Shown here: in pieces, positions 16,662-24,689 of the stretch
Layout: every line of letters starts with the position of its first letter
Numbering within the stretch: position 1 is the stretch's first letter
Source of the DNA: Elusimicrobia bacterium GWC2_64_44
GTDB lineage: Bacteria; Elusimicrobiota; Elusimicrobia; Elusimicrobiales; UBA9959
Reading direction: 5' to 3'
NCBI GenBank assembly: GCA_001799845.1
Contig: MGUG01000010.1
Coordinates: forward strand, 1-46,673
Length of the DNA stretch: 46,673 nt
Notes under the pieces: generated by a model
Seen by the model: only the letters and a program-made list of their open reading frames with translations
The model's database searches: none
What the model was told of the DNA's origin: nothing
Position numbers and translations under genes: made by a program

Positions 16662-17441
16662 TTAGTTTTTCCGCTGCTTCGCGCCCGGTTTAAGGGCTAA
16701 AACGGTAATACTGGAGGCCGTGCCGTCGAGGGCCTTGCCCGCTTTGTCCGTGATGGGGTCGGAGCAGGTGCCCCCGGCCCGGTAAAGGGTGTCGCCCAGC
16801 AGTTTTACGCCCTTGAACCCGGCGGCCTTAATGGCCCCCAGGTAATCCTGCCGCAGCAGCGCCCCGGCCACGCAGGCCGCGTAGAGCCCGGCATGCTTCT
16901 TCAGCGCCGGCGGCAGTTCTTTGTTGAGCACGATGTCGCTCACTACCATGGAGCCGCCCGGCCTGAGCGCGCGGAAAGCCTCGCGGAAGACCTCCGGCTT
17001 GTCCGGGGACAGGTTCACCACGCAGTTGGAGATCACCAGGTCCGCCTCGCCGTCCTTGACGGGGAGTTTTTCTATGAGCCCCTTGCGGAATTCCACGTTC
17101 TTAAGGCCGGTGCGGGCGGTGAACTTGGCCAGGTTCTTCGCCGCGAGCTTCAGCATCTCCGGCGTCATGTCCACGCCTATCACGCGGCCCTTGGGACCTG
17201 CCAGCGGCGCGGCTATAAAGACGTCCTTGCCGGCGCCCGAGCCCAGGTCCAGCACGGTCATGCCTTTCTTTATTTTCGAGAAACCGACGGGGTTGCCGCA
17301 GGAGAGCCCCAGTTCCCCCTCGGACTTCGCCGGCTTCGGCCCGCAGCAGGAGGAGCCGGAGCAGCAGGAAACCGCTTTCCTGGCTACGGTGCCGTATGCC
17401 TTGCGCACCATGGAACGGGTCTTTTCGTGATGGACTTTCAT
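16662..17441 (-). CDS. arsM: Arsenite S-adenosylmethionine methyltransferase
   Basis: 259 residues. The SAM site is VLDLGSGAGKD at residues 63-73. Three family cysteines that bind As(III) are present: Cys48 (LSCGNP), Cys140 (ISNCVVNLSPDK) and Cys190 (YAACVAGAL). Extra pairs CC at 26-27 and 32-33 lie near the N-terminus. The enzyme turns arsenite into methylated forms, some of which leave as gas. AGGAG lies just before the ATG. It follows arsG after eight bases, so it is translated from the same message. Its S-adenosylhomocysteine product needs an AhcY; one is encoded at the end of this window but is not linked. Confidence 0.96.
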   Translation of the reverse strand: MKVHHEKTRSMVRKAYGTVARKAVSCCSGSSCCGPKPAKSEGELGLSCGNPVGFSKIKKGMTVLDLGSGAGKDVFIAAPLAGPKGRVIGVDMTPEMLKLAAKNLAKFTARTGLKNVEFRKGLIEKLPVKDGEADLVISNCVVNLSPDKPEVFREAFRALRPGGSMVVSDIVLNKELPPALKKHAGLYAACVAGALLRQDYLGAIKAAGFKGVKLLGDTLYRAGGTCSDPITDKAGKALDGTASSITVLALKPGAKQRKN

Positions 17442-17449
17442 TTTGTCTC

Positions 17450-18142
17450 CTAGAGAACCCCGAAAATATACTTAAGCCCCAGGTAGACGCCCGCGGCCAC
17501 GAAGACCCAGCCCGTGGCGGGTCTGGCCCAGCGCTCGAACTTCCCGGCGCTCCCGGCAATGGCGTTCACCTTTTTCAAACCGAGGTCCAGCGCCGCCGCC
17601 ATGCCTATTACCGGCAGGGCCGTACCCAGGCCGTAGAGCAGCGGCAGCGAGAACGGCGCGTTATTTTTGGCGGCCAAAGGCAGTATCACTCCGAAGTAAA
17701 GCGCGGCCGAAATGGGGCAGAAGGCCAGGGCGAACAGGAAGCCCATCAGCAGCGAGGACAAAGCCCCGGCCCCCGCACGGTATTTCGGGAAATCGAACAG
17801 GCCGAACCCGGTGAAATTACGCCCGACCAGGCCCAGCATGTACATCCCGGCCAGCACCAGCAGCGGGGACAAAGCCTGGCCGCCGTATTTCTGCATGAAG
17901 AAAGAAAAGTCCGGCGCGCTCAGCAGGCTCCTGACTATCAGGAACCCGACCGCGAGATAGGCCAGGGCCCGCCCCAGGGCGTAAAGCCCCCCATGCGCCA
18001 GCACGGCCAGTTTATGGGAACCGGACTGCTTTGAAATGTAACCCAGGGCGGCGATATTGGTGGCCATAGGACAGGGGCTCACCGAGGTGAGCACTCCCGT
18101 CCACAGCGCCGTCAGGGCGGCCGCCCAAAGTTCCGCGTTCAT
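17450..18142 (-). CDS. arsG: ArsG-family (CcdA/DsbD-like) arsenical efflux permease
   Basis: 230 residues with six hydrophobic helices. The two half-sites SPCP (Cys24) and FCP (Cys142, LAFCPISAALYFG) are the paired cysteines of the CcdA/DsbD transmembrane fold. With ArsE and ArsF directly upstream, it belongs to the ArsG family, reported in Shewanella to export trivalent aminoaromatic arsenicals. A CcdA-type electron carrier is the alternative reading of the fold; the neighbourhood decides for ArsG. The ATG overlaps the arsF stop by four bases. Confidence 0.85.
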   Translation of the reverse strand: MNAELWAAALTALWTGVLTSVSPCPMATNIAALGYISKQSGSHKLAVLAHGGLYALGRALAYLAVGFLIVRSLLSAPDFSFFMQKYGGQALSPLLVLAGMYMLGLVGRNFTGFGLFDFPKYRAGAGALSSLLMGFLFALAFCPISAALYFGVILPLAAKNNAPFSLPLLYGLGTALPVIGMAAALDLGLKKVNAIAGSAGKFERWARPATGWVFVAAGVYLGLKYIFGVL

Positions 18143-18642
18143 TTTTTATCCAGCGCCTGCCGCGTTTCGGCCGCGACATAATTCACGAAGGCGGCGTTGT
18201 CGCCCAGCAGTATCCAGACCTTGTCCAGCTTGACCCAGTCCAGGGGCTTGCCGCCGGAGAACTTCTGTACTATAACGGCCTTGGACTCAAGCCGGTAATC
18301 CTGAGTGAAATGCTCGTTCCCGGGCTCCTCCACGTTCACGCCCTTGAATTCCACCCGCCAGCCTTTATAGCCTGCGGACAGTAACGTCTCCACAGCTTCG
18401 CGCGTGTAAGCCTCCAGTTGGGTGCAGGAAGCGCAGCGGGTATTGGTGTAAAAGTAATAGACCACCGCCGTGTTCTGAGAGACACCGGCAGACGCCTTCA
18501 CGGGCGCCGCGTGCGCCGCCGCGGCAGCCGGCCGCGCCTTGAGCGCCGCCGCCCGGGAAAGGGCCGATTTGTGAAGCATTGAGCCGACTCCGGCCGCGAT
18601 GAAGCCGAACAGCAGCACCTTGAGCAGCAGGCGGCCGGTCAT
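18139..18642 (-). CDS. arsF: ArsF-family nitroaromatic arsenical reductase subunit
   Basis: 167 residues. An N-terminal signal-anchor helix (LLLKVLLFGFIAAGVGSML) and an Ala-rich linker precede a thioredoxin-like domain with Cys70-Cys73 (CASC). VYYFYTN, EAYTREAVETLL and NVEEPGNEHFTQDYRL match the ArsF family, which with ArsE is reported to reduce nitroaromatic As(V) compounds such as nitarsone and roxarsone. The active site therefore faces the periplasm. It overlaps arsE and arsG by four bases on each side, a sign of coupled translation. Confidence 0.88.
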   Translation of the reverse strand: MTGRLLLKVLLFGFIAAGVGSMLHKSALSRAAALKARPAAAAAHAAPVKASAGVSQNTAVVYYFYTNTRCASCTQLEAYTREAVETLLSAGYKGWRVEFKGVNVEEPGNEHFTQDYRLESKAVIVQKFSGGKPLDWVKLDKVWILLGDNAAFVNYVAAETRQALDKK

Positions 18643-18872
18643 TTAAGCAGGGCCTTCAGGCTCTCGACGCCAGGCACGCGGCCTTCCAGTTTCACCTTGC
18701 CGTCCACGGCCAGCGCCGGGGTGGCCATGATGCCGGCCTCGGCGATCTTCTCGTAGTCGCTTACCTTCTCTATTTCGTATTCAATACCCAGTTCCTTCGC
18801 CGCGGCCTCGGCGTGCTGGTAAAGTATGCCGCATTTGGCGCAGCCGCCGCCGAAGATCTGTATCTTTTTCAT
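18639..18872 (-). CDS. arsE: ArsE: small thioredoxin-like redox-disulfide protein
   Basis: 77 residues. KIQIFGGGCAKCG holds the CxxC pair (Cys11, Cys14) of the thioredoxin_3 fold. IMATPALAVDGKVKLEGRVP supplies the cis-proline loop. There is no signal peptide, so it acts in the cytoplasm. In arsEFG operons this protein is one partner of the reductase. Similar proteins also accompany PF03773 permeases elsewhere, and here both neighbours are present. Confidence 0.87.
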   Translation of the reverse strand: MKKIQIFGGGCAKCGILYQHAEAAAKELGIEYEIEKVSDYEKIAEAGIMATPALAVDGKVKLEGRVPGVESLKALLK

Positions 18873-18887
18873 TTTTCCTCCGACCGC

Positions 18888-19850
18888 CTACCGCATCACG
18901 AAATTGAACAAAAAGCCGGTGAACATGATGCCCGCCCCCACGATGCCGAAGAACACTAACAGCAGGCGCATTTTCATCACCCGGCGCAGGATCATGAACT
19001 CCGGCAGCGACAGCCCTGTCACGGCCATCATGAAGGCCAGCGTCGTGCCCAGCGCCACGCCTTTGTCCGTCAGGGCGCTGACCAGCGGTATGATGCCGGC
19101 GGCGTTGGAATACAGCGGTATGCCCACCAGCGTGGCCAGCGGCACGGCGTACCATTTATCCGCACCGGCCCAGCGCGCCAGCAGGTCCTGCGGCACATAG
19201 CCGTGTATCCAGGCCCCCACGCCTATGCCTATCAGCACGTAAGGCCAGACTTTCTTCAGGATGTCGAGCGTATACTCCCTGGCGTAATCGCGCCGCTCGC
19301 TCCAGGGCAGGTCCGCCCCGAGCGCCGCGTTCTGCACCCGCTTGGCAGGATCGAAGCCCTCGAGCAAATGCTCCAGGTTCAGGCGGCCTATAAGCAGCCC
19401 CGCCGCGACCGCGATGACATAGCCGCTCAGGGCGTAGAGGGCGGCTATCTTAAAGCCGAACATGCCGAACAGCATCACCAGCGCCACCTCGTTTATCATC
19501 GGTGAAGCCACCAGGAAGGTGAAGGTCACGCCCAGCGGTATGCCGGTCTGGATGAAGCCCAGGAACAGCGGGATCGCGCTGCAGGTGCAGAACGGGGTCA
19601 CTATGCCCAGCGCCGCGGCCCACAAATGCCCGGCGAACCGGCTTTTGGTAAGGATTATCTCCCGCACCCGTGACGGGGGCAGGAAAGTGCGGCCTATAGA
19701 GACGGCGTAGATGATGGCCGCGAGCAGCAGGAAGATCTTTATGGTGTCGAAGACGAAGAAATTGAGAGCGCCGCCGGCCAGGGTGTCCCGGCCCAGGCCG
19801 AAGACGCCGTAAACCAGCCAATCGGCGAAGAGCTGTACGGGCTTAAACAT
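18888..19850 (-). CDS. PF03773 permease, ArsP/YraQ-like
   Basis: 320 residues with about eight hydrophobic helices. TPFCTCSAIPLFLGFIQTG is the family signature with two cysteines, and SPMINEVALVMLFGMFGF plus GIPLYSNAAGIIPLVSAL are the repeated half-motifs. ArsP proteins of this family export trivalent organoarsenicals; others are thought to handle Cu or Zn. The location directly after arsR, in an operon with organoarsenical genes, favours an arsenical substrate. The gene symbol is left open because ArsP and SO_0444-type members cannot be separated by eye. It overlaps arsR by eight bases. Confidence 0.82.
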   Translation of the reverse strand: MFKPVQLFADWLVYGVFGLGRDTLAGGALNFFVFDTIKIFLLLAAIIYAVSIGRTFLPPSRVREIILTKSRFAGHLWAAALGIVTPFCTCSAIPLFLGFIQTGIPLGVTFTFLVASPMINEVALVMLFGMFGFKIAALYALSGYVIAVAAGLLIGRLNLEHLLEGFDPAKRVQNAALGADLPWSERRDYAREYTLDILKKVWPYVLIGIGVGAWIHGYVPQDLLARWAGADKWYAVPLATLVGIPLYSNAAGIIPLVSALTDKGVALGTTLAFMMAVTGLSLPEFMILRRVMKMRLLLVFFGIVGAGIMFTGFLFNFVMR

Positions 19851-20139
19851 TCTTGCGCTCCAGGGCGGCCAGGCAGGCCGCGAAGTCCAGCACGCACGGG
19901 CAGGTCAGCCTGTAATGCAGCCAGTTCCCCTCCCGCCGCGCCGCCACCAGGCCGGCGTTCCTGAGCACCAGCAGGTGCTTTGAGACCGTGGAGAGGTCGT
20001 CGCCCACCAGGTCGCGCAGTTCGCAGACGCAGGTTTCCCTCTTCTTAAGCGAGTTAAGTATTAAAAGCCGGGTCGGGTGCGCCATGGCCTTCAGCACGGA
20101 GGCCTGGGCGGCGTAGGCTTTTTTGAGGTCTGGTTTCAT
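19843..20139 (-). CDS. arsR: ArsR-family arsenic-responsive repressor
   Basis: 98 residues, a winged helix dimer. ETCVCELRDL with Cys37 and Cys39 is the classic ArsR metal site (CxC in helix 3), next to the recognition helix DLSTVSKHLLVLRNAG. More cysteines near the C-terminus (CPCV, AAC) may complete a site. As(III) binding releases the operator and turns on the operon. It is the first gene. The ATG lies only eight bases after the -10 box, with no ribosome site, so its message is leaderless or nearly so. Confidence 0.95.
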   Translation of the reverse strand: MKPDLKKAYAAQASVLKAMAHPTRLLILNSLKKRETCVCELRDLVGDDLSTVSKHLLVLRNAGLVAARREGNWLHYRLTCPCVLDFAACLAALERKNV

Positions 20140-20145
20140 ATTTGA

Positions 20146-20176
20146 CTATTTTGCCAAATTGCCAAATAGATGTCAA
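20146..20176 (-). promoter_or_regulatory. Arsenic operon promoter with overlapping ArsR operator
   Basis: On the minus strand, consensus TTGACA (20176-20171) is followed at exactly 17 bases by CAAAAT (20153-20148). Across the spacer and -10 lies CTATTT ... AAATAG (20169-20146), an imperfect dyad that encloses two direct copies of TTTGGCAA. A repressor bound here would block RNA polymerase, the usual ArsR mechanism. Confidence 0.75.
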
Positions 20177-20214
20177 CCCGGCGCCTCCCCCTCGCCGACC
20201 CGCCCGGTATCGGC

Positions 20215-20220
20215 TATAAT
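20215..20220 (+). promoter_or_regulatory. -10 box of the pseudouridine synthase gene
   Basis: A perfect TATAAT ends six bases before the ATG at 20227. The predicted start falls on the ATG itself. No SD is present and no strong -35 is seen. Confidence 0.5.
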
Positions 20221-20226
20221 TAATGC

Positions 20227-20958
20227 ATGTCCACACACCGCGGCAAGGTTCCCCTGGAGCGCGCGCTCTCCAAACTTGGCTCGGCCTCCCGCAGCCAGAC
20301 CCGCGAATGGGTGCTAGCGGGCCGCCTGAAAGTAAACGGCCGCACTATCACCGACCCGCTGTTCATGGTCTCGCCGGAGACGGACAGGTTCACCGTCAAC
20401 GGGCGGGAGCTGGGCCAGCAGGCCTGGGTCACCATCATCCTCAACAAGCCGGGCGCGGTGGTCACCACGCGCTCCGACGAGAAGGGCCGCCGCACGGTCT
20501 TCGACCTGCTCCCCCCCGAATTCAAGGACCTCCACTCGGTAGGCCGCCTGGACATGGCCAGCACCGGCCTGCTGATAATGACCAACGACACGAAGCTTTC
20601 CGCCTGGCTGACCGACCCGGCCAACGCCGTGCCGCGCACCTACGCCGTCACGGTAGAGGGGCTGGTCACGGCCGACGAGCTGAAAAAGGCCGCCGGCGGC
20701 ATCATGGACGACGGGGAGCTGCTGAAGCCCTCCGCGCTGACGCTGCGCAAGGCCAGCGGCAGGGAAACTCATCTGATAGTGGAGCTGACCGAGGGCAAGA
20801 ACCGCGAGCTCCGCAGGCTGTTCGCGGCCATAGGGCACGAAGTGACGCGGCTCAAGCGCGTCTCCTTCGGGACTTTCCAGCTGGGCGACCTGCAGCCGGG
20901 CGAGTTCCGCCGCCTTTCCCGGGGAGAGATAGGGCAGGCGGGCGGGCAGCGGCCTTAA
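20227..20958 (+). CDS. RsuA/RluB/RluE-type pseudouridine synthase
   Basis: 243 residues. An S4 RNA-binding domain covers residues 1-60 (RALSKLGSASRSQTREWVLAGRLKVNG). The catalytic domain has SVGRLDMASTGLLIMTND with the catalytic Asp of the GRLD motif, and the KNRELRRLF and VTRLKRVSFG blocks. It isomerises a specific uridine in rRNA. The S4-then-catalytic order fits RluB or RsuA; the exact target site cannot be told. It diverges from the arsenic operon, and a strong hairpin follows. Confidence 0.92.
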   Translation: MSTHRGKVPLERALSKLGSASRSQTREWVLAGRLKVNGRTITDPLFMVSPETDRFTVNGRELGQQAWVTIILNKPGAVVTTRSDEKGRRTVFDLLPPEFKDLHSVGRLDMASTGLLIMTNDTKLSAWLTDPANAVPRTYAVTVEGLVTADELKKAAGGIMDDGELLKPSALTLRKASGRETHLIVELTEGKNRELRRLFAAIGHEVTRLKRVSFGTFQLGDLQPGEFRRLSRGEIGQAGGQRP

Positions 20959-21017
20959 AAAATAAAACGGGCCGCTTTCGGGAGGAACCCTCCAGAAAGC
21001 GGCCCGCTTTTTTTATT
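20957..21017. terminator. Large bidirectional terminator
   Basis: A 12-bp stem (20968-20979 with 20995-21006), with a second GGGAGG/CCTCC pairing inside the loop and a T-run at 21008-21014. A-rich sequence before the stem gives the reverse direction a T-run. It overlaps the last codons of the converging M42 peptidase gene. Confidence 0.9.
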
Positions 21018-22044
21018 TCTTGCGGCCGACGATGTCGGCCAGGTAGGCCTCCACCAGCTGCACGGAGGCGCGCAGGCCTTTCAGGTGCGTGCGCTCCACG
21101 CCGTGCGAAGCCGAAACCCCGGGGCCGATGACGGCCACTTTCACGTCGTAACCGGCGCCCATGGTGGCGTGCGCGTCGGAGCCGTAGAACGGGAAGATAT
21201 CCACGGCGTGCGGGATGCGCTTCTTTTTAGCAAGACTCACGAGGCGCTGGCGCAGCTCGTAATCGTGCGGGCCGGTGGAATCCTTGGCGCAGATGGAGAC
21301 CAGCGTCTCGTGGCCGTACACTTCTCGCCCCACTACGCCCATATCCACCGCGACCATCTCTTTCACGCAGCGCGGTATGCCGGCGCTGGCCCCGTGGCCG
21401 ACCTCCTCGTAATTAGAGAAGAAGAAAGCGGCGGGCAGGCTCTTGAGCCGCGGCGCGAGCTTCAGTATCACCTCCGCGAGCACCGCGCAGCCGGCCTTGT
21501 CGTCGAGAAAGCGCGAGCGCACGAAGCCCGTATCCGTGACCTCGAAGCGCGGGTCGAAAAAGACGTAGTCCCCGGCGCCTATGCCCAGTTTCTTGGTGTC
21601 CGCGGCGGACTTCACCTCGGCGTCCAGCCGGATATGCATATTCTCTCCGGAGCGCTCGGCCTTGCCGATATTGCGGTTCACGTGGGCGGCGGGGTTGTCG
21701 CAGAGCAGGGTGCCGCGCCATTTCCTGCCGGCCGCGTTCATCACGGTCAGGTATTCCCCCTCGAAGGAGTTCCACGGCCAGCCGCCCACCTGCGTCACGC
21801 GCAGCGTGCCGTCGCCCTCCAGGCGCGTCACCATGGCGCCCAGGGTATCCACGTGCGCGGCGCAGACGGTCACGGGCTCGGGGTGCTCGCACACCAGCAG
21901 CGCGCCCTTGTTGGTCAGCTTCGGGTTCAGTCCCGCGGAGCGGAAGAGATCTGCGAGAAAAGCGATGGCTTCTACGGTATAGCCGCTGGGAGAGTTTATA
22001 GCCTCCAGCTGCCGCAGTATCTCAACTATTTCAGGGTTCTTCAT
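21013..22044 (-). CDS. M42-family metallo-aminopeptidase
   Basis: 343 residues. The two-metal site is seen: AAHVDTLG (His), FLDDKAG (Asp), NYEEVGHGAS (Glu pair), VAVDMG and the last His in SHGVERTHLKG. This is the tetrahedral FrvX/PepA-like family that trims peptides from the N-terminus. GSDAHATMG is another conserved block. There is no signal peptide, so it is cytoplasmic. AAGGAG lies before the ATG. It stands alone, separated from the cupin gene upstream by the inverted repeat. Confidence 0.92.
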   Translation of the reverse strand: MKNPEIVEILRQLEAINSPSGYTVEAIAFLADLFRSAGLNPKLTNKGALLVCEHPEPVTVCAAHVDTLGAMVTRLEGDGTLRVTQVGGWPWNSFEGEYLTVMNAAGRKWRGTLLCDNPAAHVNRNIGKAERSGENMHIRLDAEVKSAADTKKLGIGAGDYVFFDPRFEVTDTGFVRSRFLDDKAGCAVLAEVILKLAPRLKSLPAAFFFSNYEEVGHGASAGIPRCVKEMVAVDMGVVGREVYGHETLVSICAKDSTGPHDYELRQRLVSLAKKKRIPHAVDIFPFYGSDAHATMGAGYDVKVAVIGPGVSASHGVERTHLKGLRASVQLVEAYLADIVGRKK

Positions 22045-22060
22045 GGTGTCTCCTTAATAT

Positions 22061-22119
22061 AGGGGACGCTGATTCCTAATTCCTAATTGGAAATTAGGAA
22101 TTAGGAATCAGCGTCCCCT
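22061..22119. repeat. Perfect 28-bp inverted repeat (REP-like palindrome)
   Basis: Arms 22061-22088 and 22092-22119 are exact reverse complements around a GGA loop. Each arm starts with AGGGGACGCTG and carries the internal tandem ATTCCTA ATTCCTA. No T-run follows on either strand, so it is not an ordinary terminator. It fills the gap between the cupin and M42 genes. The GGGGACGCTG-type end resembles palindromes moved by REP-associated tyrosine transposases; no transposase is in the window. Confidence 0.85.
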
Positions 22120-22126
22120 CCCGCAG

Positions 22127-22465
22127 CTAGGCTTTTATCATTATCAGGGCCATCTTGAACTTCTTAACGGCCAGCAGCGCGTGCGGTTTATTGGCGGGCA
22201 TGATGATGAATTCACCGGCCTTCACCTTCACCGGCTTGCGCTCTATGCTGATCTCGGCCTCGCCGTCGAGTATCTCCACCATAGCGTCGAAGGGCGCGGT
22301 ATGCTCGGAGAGCCCCTGCCCCTTGTCGAAGGAGAAGATAGTGACCGTACCCACCGGCTTCTGTATTATAGTGCGGCTCACCACGGCGCCCTTGTCGTAA
22401 CCCACCAGGTCCCTGGCCTTGAGGGCACGGCCGCGCAGGTCTTCGCTCTTTTCTGTTTTAGCCAT
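22127..22465 (-). CDS. Single-domain cupin protein
   Basis: 112 residues. The two cupin motifs are seen: GLSEHTAPFDAMVEILDGEAEI (motif 1) and GEFIIMPANKPHALLAV (motif 2, with the metal His). Motif 1 keeps one His, so metal binding may be incomplete. It is a small beta-barrel with no recognisable enzyme signature, possibly binding a small molecule or protecting against one. It is the last gene of the exporter operon, nine bases after a permease, with AGGAG before the ATG. Confidence 0.85.
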   Translation of the reverse strand: MAKTEKSEDLRGRALKARDLVGYDKGAVVSRTIIQKPVGTVTIFSFDKGQGLSEHTAPFDAMVEILDGEAEISIERKPVKVKAGEFIIMPANKPHALLAVKKFKMALIMIKA

Positions 22466-22474
22466 ATAGTTCTC

Positions 22475-23572
22475 CTAGTTAAGCGTCTGTCTGAAACGGT
22501 TATAAGCCACTCCGGCGGCGACTACGGCCATCAGGGCCAGCGCGCCCACATTGGTCCAGAAAACATGCGGGTCCCCGCCTTTCAACATTATACTCCTAAG
22601 CAGGCGCATGAAATACATCAGCGGGTCCAGGTAAGCGGCGGCTATAATGGACGGCGGCATGTTCTCCACTGGATACATGATGCCGCTCATGAGGATGGCC
22701 GGGAACAGGAACATGAAACCGCCCAGCATGGCCTGCTGCTGGTTGCGGGCGAGCGTAGAGATGGAGGTGCCCACGCTCACCGTGGTGATGATGAAAACGA
22801 AGGCCGCCAGGAAGAGCTGCCAAAGCGGGCCGCGCACCGGCACGCCGAAGGCCAGGTGCGCCACGGTCAGCACCAGGGAGAAGACCACGAGCCCGAGCAG
22901 CACGAAAGGCAGCGTCTTGCCGAGCAGGATCTCCCCGTCGGAGAGGGGCGCCGAGACTATGGTCTCGAAAGTGCCCAGCTCCCGCTCGCGCGTGAGCGAC
23001 ATGGCGGTAAGTATTATGGTGACCAGGCAGATCAGCATGCCCACCACTCCGGGCACCAGGAACAGGGCCGACTCCATGGCGGGATTGTAGAGCACCCGCA
23101 CGTCGAAGGAGAGCCCCTGCGCCGCCGGGGCTCCGTAGGCCGCGGCGGCCCGGGCCGTTATGGTCTTGGCGTAGGCCTCCACCACCCGCGCCTTGGTGGC
23201 GTTGGAGGCGTCCACCAGCAGCTGCATCTTTCCCTCGCCCCGCCCGGCCGCCCGGCTTAGGCCCCCCGGCGGCATCAGCAGCACCGCGTCGGCGCGGCCC
23301 GACCCGATGAGCTCGAAGGGGTCCTCGCCGGGGCTGAACGCCGCCGGCTTGAACCAGCCCGAGGAGTAGAAATCGTCCGCGAGCCGCACCGCCGCCGTGT
23401 CGCCAGGCTGGCTGAACACCGCGAGCTTAACGTTCTTGATCTCGCTCGACAGCGCCAGGCCGAAGATAGTGAGCTGCAGGATCGGCGCGCCGAAGAGCAG
23501 TACCCGCATGCGCACGTCGCGCAGCGTCTGGATCAGCTCTTTCTTTATGAAGGCCTTGAGCGTGGGGTTCAT
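22475..23572 (-). CDS. ABC-2 type permease, YbhR/YbhS-like
   Basis: 365 residues. Cytoplasmic start FIKKELIQTLRDVRMRVLLFG, one helix, a large periplasmic domain (about residues 45-180), then five helices. SLTRERELGTFETIVSAPLSDGEILLGK is the coupling loop typical of the ABC2_membrane_3 family. It pairs with the next permease to form a half-and-half channel, as in E. coli YbhR-YbhS. One base separates it from the upstream permease gene. Confidence 0.9.
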   Translation of the reverse strand: MNPTLKAFIKKELIQTLRDVRMRVLLFGAPILQLTIFGLALSSEIKNVKLAVFSQPGDTAAVRLADDFYSSGWFKPAAFSPGEDPFELIGSGRADAVLLMPPGGLSRAAGRGEGKMQLLVDASNATKARVVEAYAKTITARAAAAYGAPAAQGLSFDVRVLYNPAMESALFLVPGVVGMLICLVTIILTAMSLTRERELGTFETIVSAPLSDGEILLGKTLPFVLLGLVVFSLVLTVAHLAFGVPVRGPLWQLFLAAFVFIITTVSVGTSISTLARNQQQAMLGGFMFLFPAILMSGIMYPVENMPPSIIAAAYLDPLMYFMRLLRSIMLKGGDPHVFWTNVGALALMAVVAAGVAYNRFRQTLN

Positions 23573-23573
23573 G

Positions 23574-24689
23574 TCAGGGCTCCAGGTCCGTCTTGAATTT
23601 TTTCAGCGCCAGCGTCAGCAGCAGCAGGCTCAGCCCGGCCAGCGCGAGGAGCGGCACGGCCAGCTCCGCCGCGCCCGCCCCTTTGAGGAAGCTGCCGCGC
23701 GCGGCCACTATGAACCAGCGGGGCGGCAGCAGCATCGTGAAATACTGGAAGAAGGGCGGCATGCTTTCCACCGGGAAAATAAAGCCGGACAGCAGCATGG
23801 AGGGCAACAGGCCGGAGATGATGCCCACCTGCATGGCCACCTGCTGCTGCCGGGTGACCACCGAGATGAACAGCCCCTGCGACAGCGCCGCGGTGATGAA
23901 GAGCAGGCACGCTAGCAGGAACAGCAGGTGGGAGCCGAGGAAGGGCACGCCGAACACCAGCCGCGCCGAGAGGTAGACGAAGAACACGCCCGTCAGCACC
24001 AGCAGGCCGTAGGGCGCGAGCTTCCCTATGATGATCTCCAGCGGCCGCACCGGCGTGGAGAGCAGCAGCTCCATGGAGCCGTTCTCCCATTCGCGCGCCA
24101 CGGTCATGGCGGTGAGCAGGATGGCGAGCAGGCCTATTATGATGGCGCCCAGGCCCGGCACCATGAACCAGCGGCTGTTGAGCTCGGGGTTGAACAGGAA
24201 GCGCGTCTCCAGCCGCAGCGGCGCGGGGGCGGGTTCCGAACCGTACAACCGCAGCGCGGCGGCCCGCTGTATGCCGGGCAGGTAGCCCATCATCACCGCG
24301 CCCTTGGAATTGTCGCTGCCGTCGAGCACGAACTGGGCCCTGGCCGGGCGGCCGGCCAGGGCGTCCCGGGAGAAGCCCGGCTCTATGAAAAGCGCGGCGT
24401 CGGCGCGCCGGGAGTCGAGCATTTCGACCGGGTTGCCGTCGGTCTCCAGCAGGCGAAAATAGCCGGAGGCCGAGAAGATCTCCTTGAGCCTGCGGGCGGC
24501 GGGGCCGCTGTCCCGGTCGGCCACCGCCACCTTGATGTCGCGCACCTCGAAATCTATGGCGTAGCCGAAGAAGGTGACAAGCATCACCGGCAGCCCCAGC
24601 GCCAGCGCCAGCGTGAACGGGTCGCGCAGGATATGCATTACCTCCTTGCGCGCCACGGACCAGGCCCGGTGCAGGTCGAAGCCGGTCAT
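23574..24689 (-). CDS. ABC-2 type permease, second subunit
   Basis: 371 residues, same plan as its neighbour. ARKEVMHILRDPFTLALALGL starts helix 1, a periplasmic domain of about 140 residues follows, and VAREWENGSMELLLSTPVRPLEIIIGK is the coupling loop before the last helices. The two permeases share clear similarity (DLRDxx, SGFIFPVESMPP against SGIMYPVENMPP), so they are old duplicates. It overlaps the ATPase gene by four bases. Together with the ATPases it forms the inner-membrane part of a tripartite exporter. Confidence 0.9.
   Translation of the reverse strand: MTGFDLHRAWSVARKEVMHILRDPFTLALALGLPVMLVTFFGYAIDFEVRDIKVAVADRDSGPAARRLKEIFSASGYFRLLETDGNPVEMLDSRRADAALFIEPGFSRDALAGRPARAQFVLDGSDNSKGAVMMGYLPGIQRAAALRLYGSEPAPAPLRLETRFLFNPELNSRWFMVPGLGAIIIGLLAILLTAMTVAREWENGSMELLLSTPVRPLEIIIGKLAPYGLLVLTGVFFVYLSARLVFGVPFLGSHLLFLLACLLFITAALSQGLFISVVTRQQQVAMQVGIISGLLPSMLLSGFIFPVESMPPFFQYFTMLLPPRWFIVAARGSFLKGAGAAELAVPLLALAGLSLLLLTLALKKFKTDLEP

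Noticed and set aside
22061..22119. The 28-bp inverted repeat as an intrinsic terminator for the exporter operon
   Set aside because: No T-run follows the stem on either strand, and the base of the stem is not followed by a weak RNA-DNA stretch.
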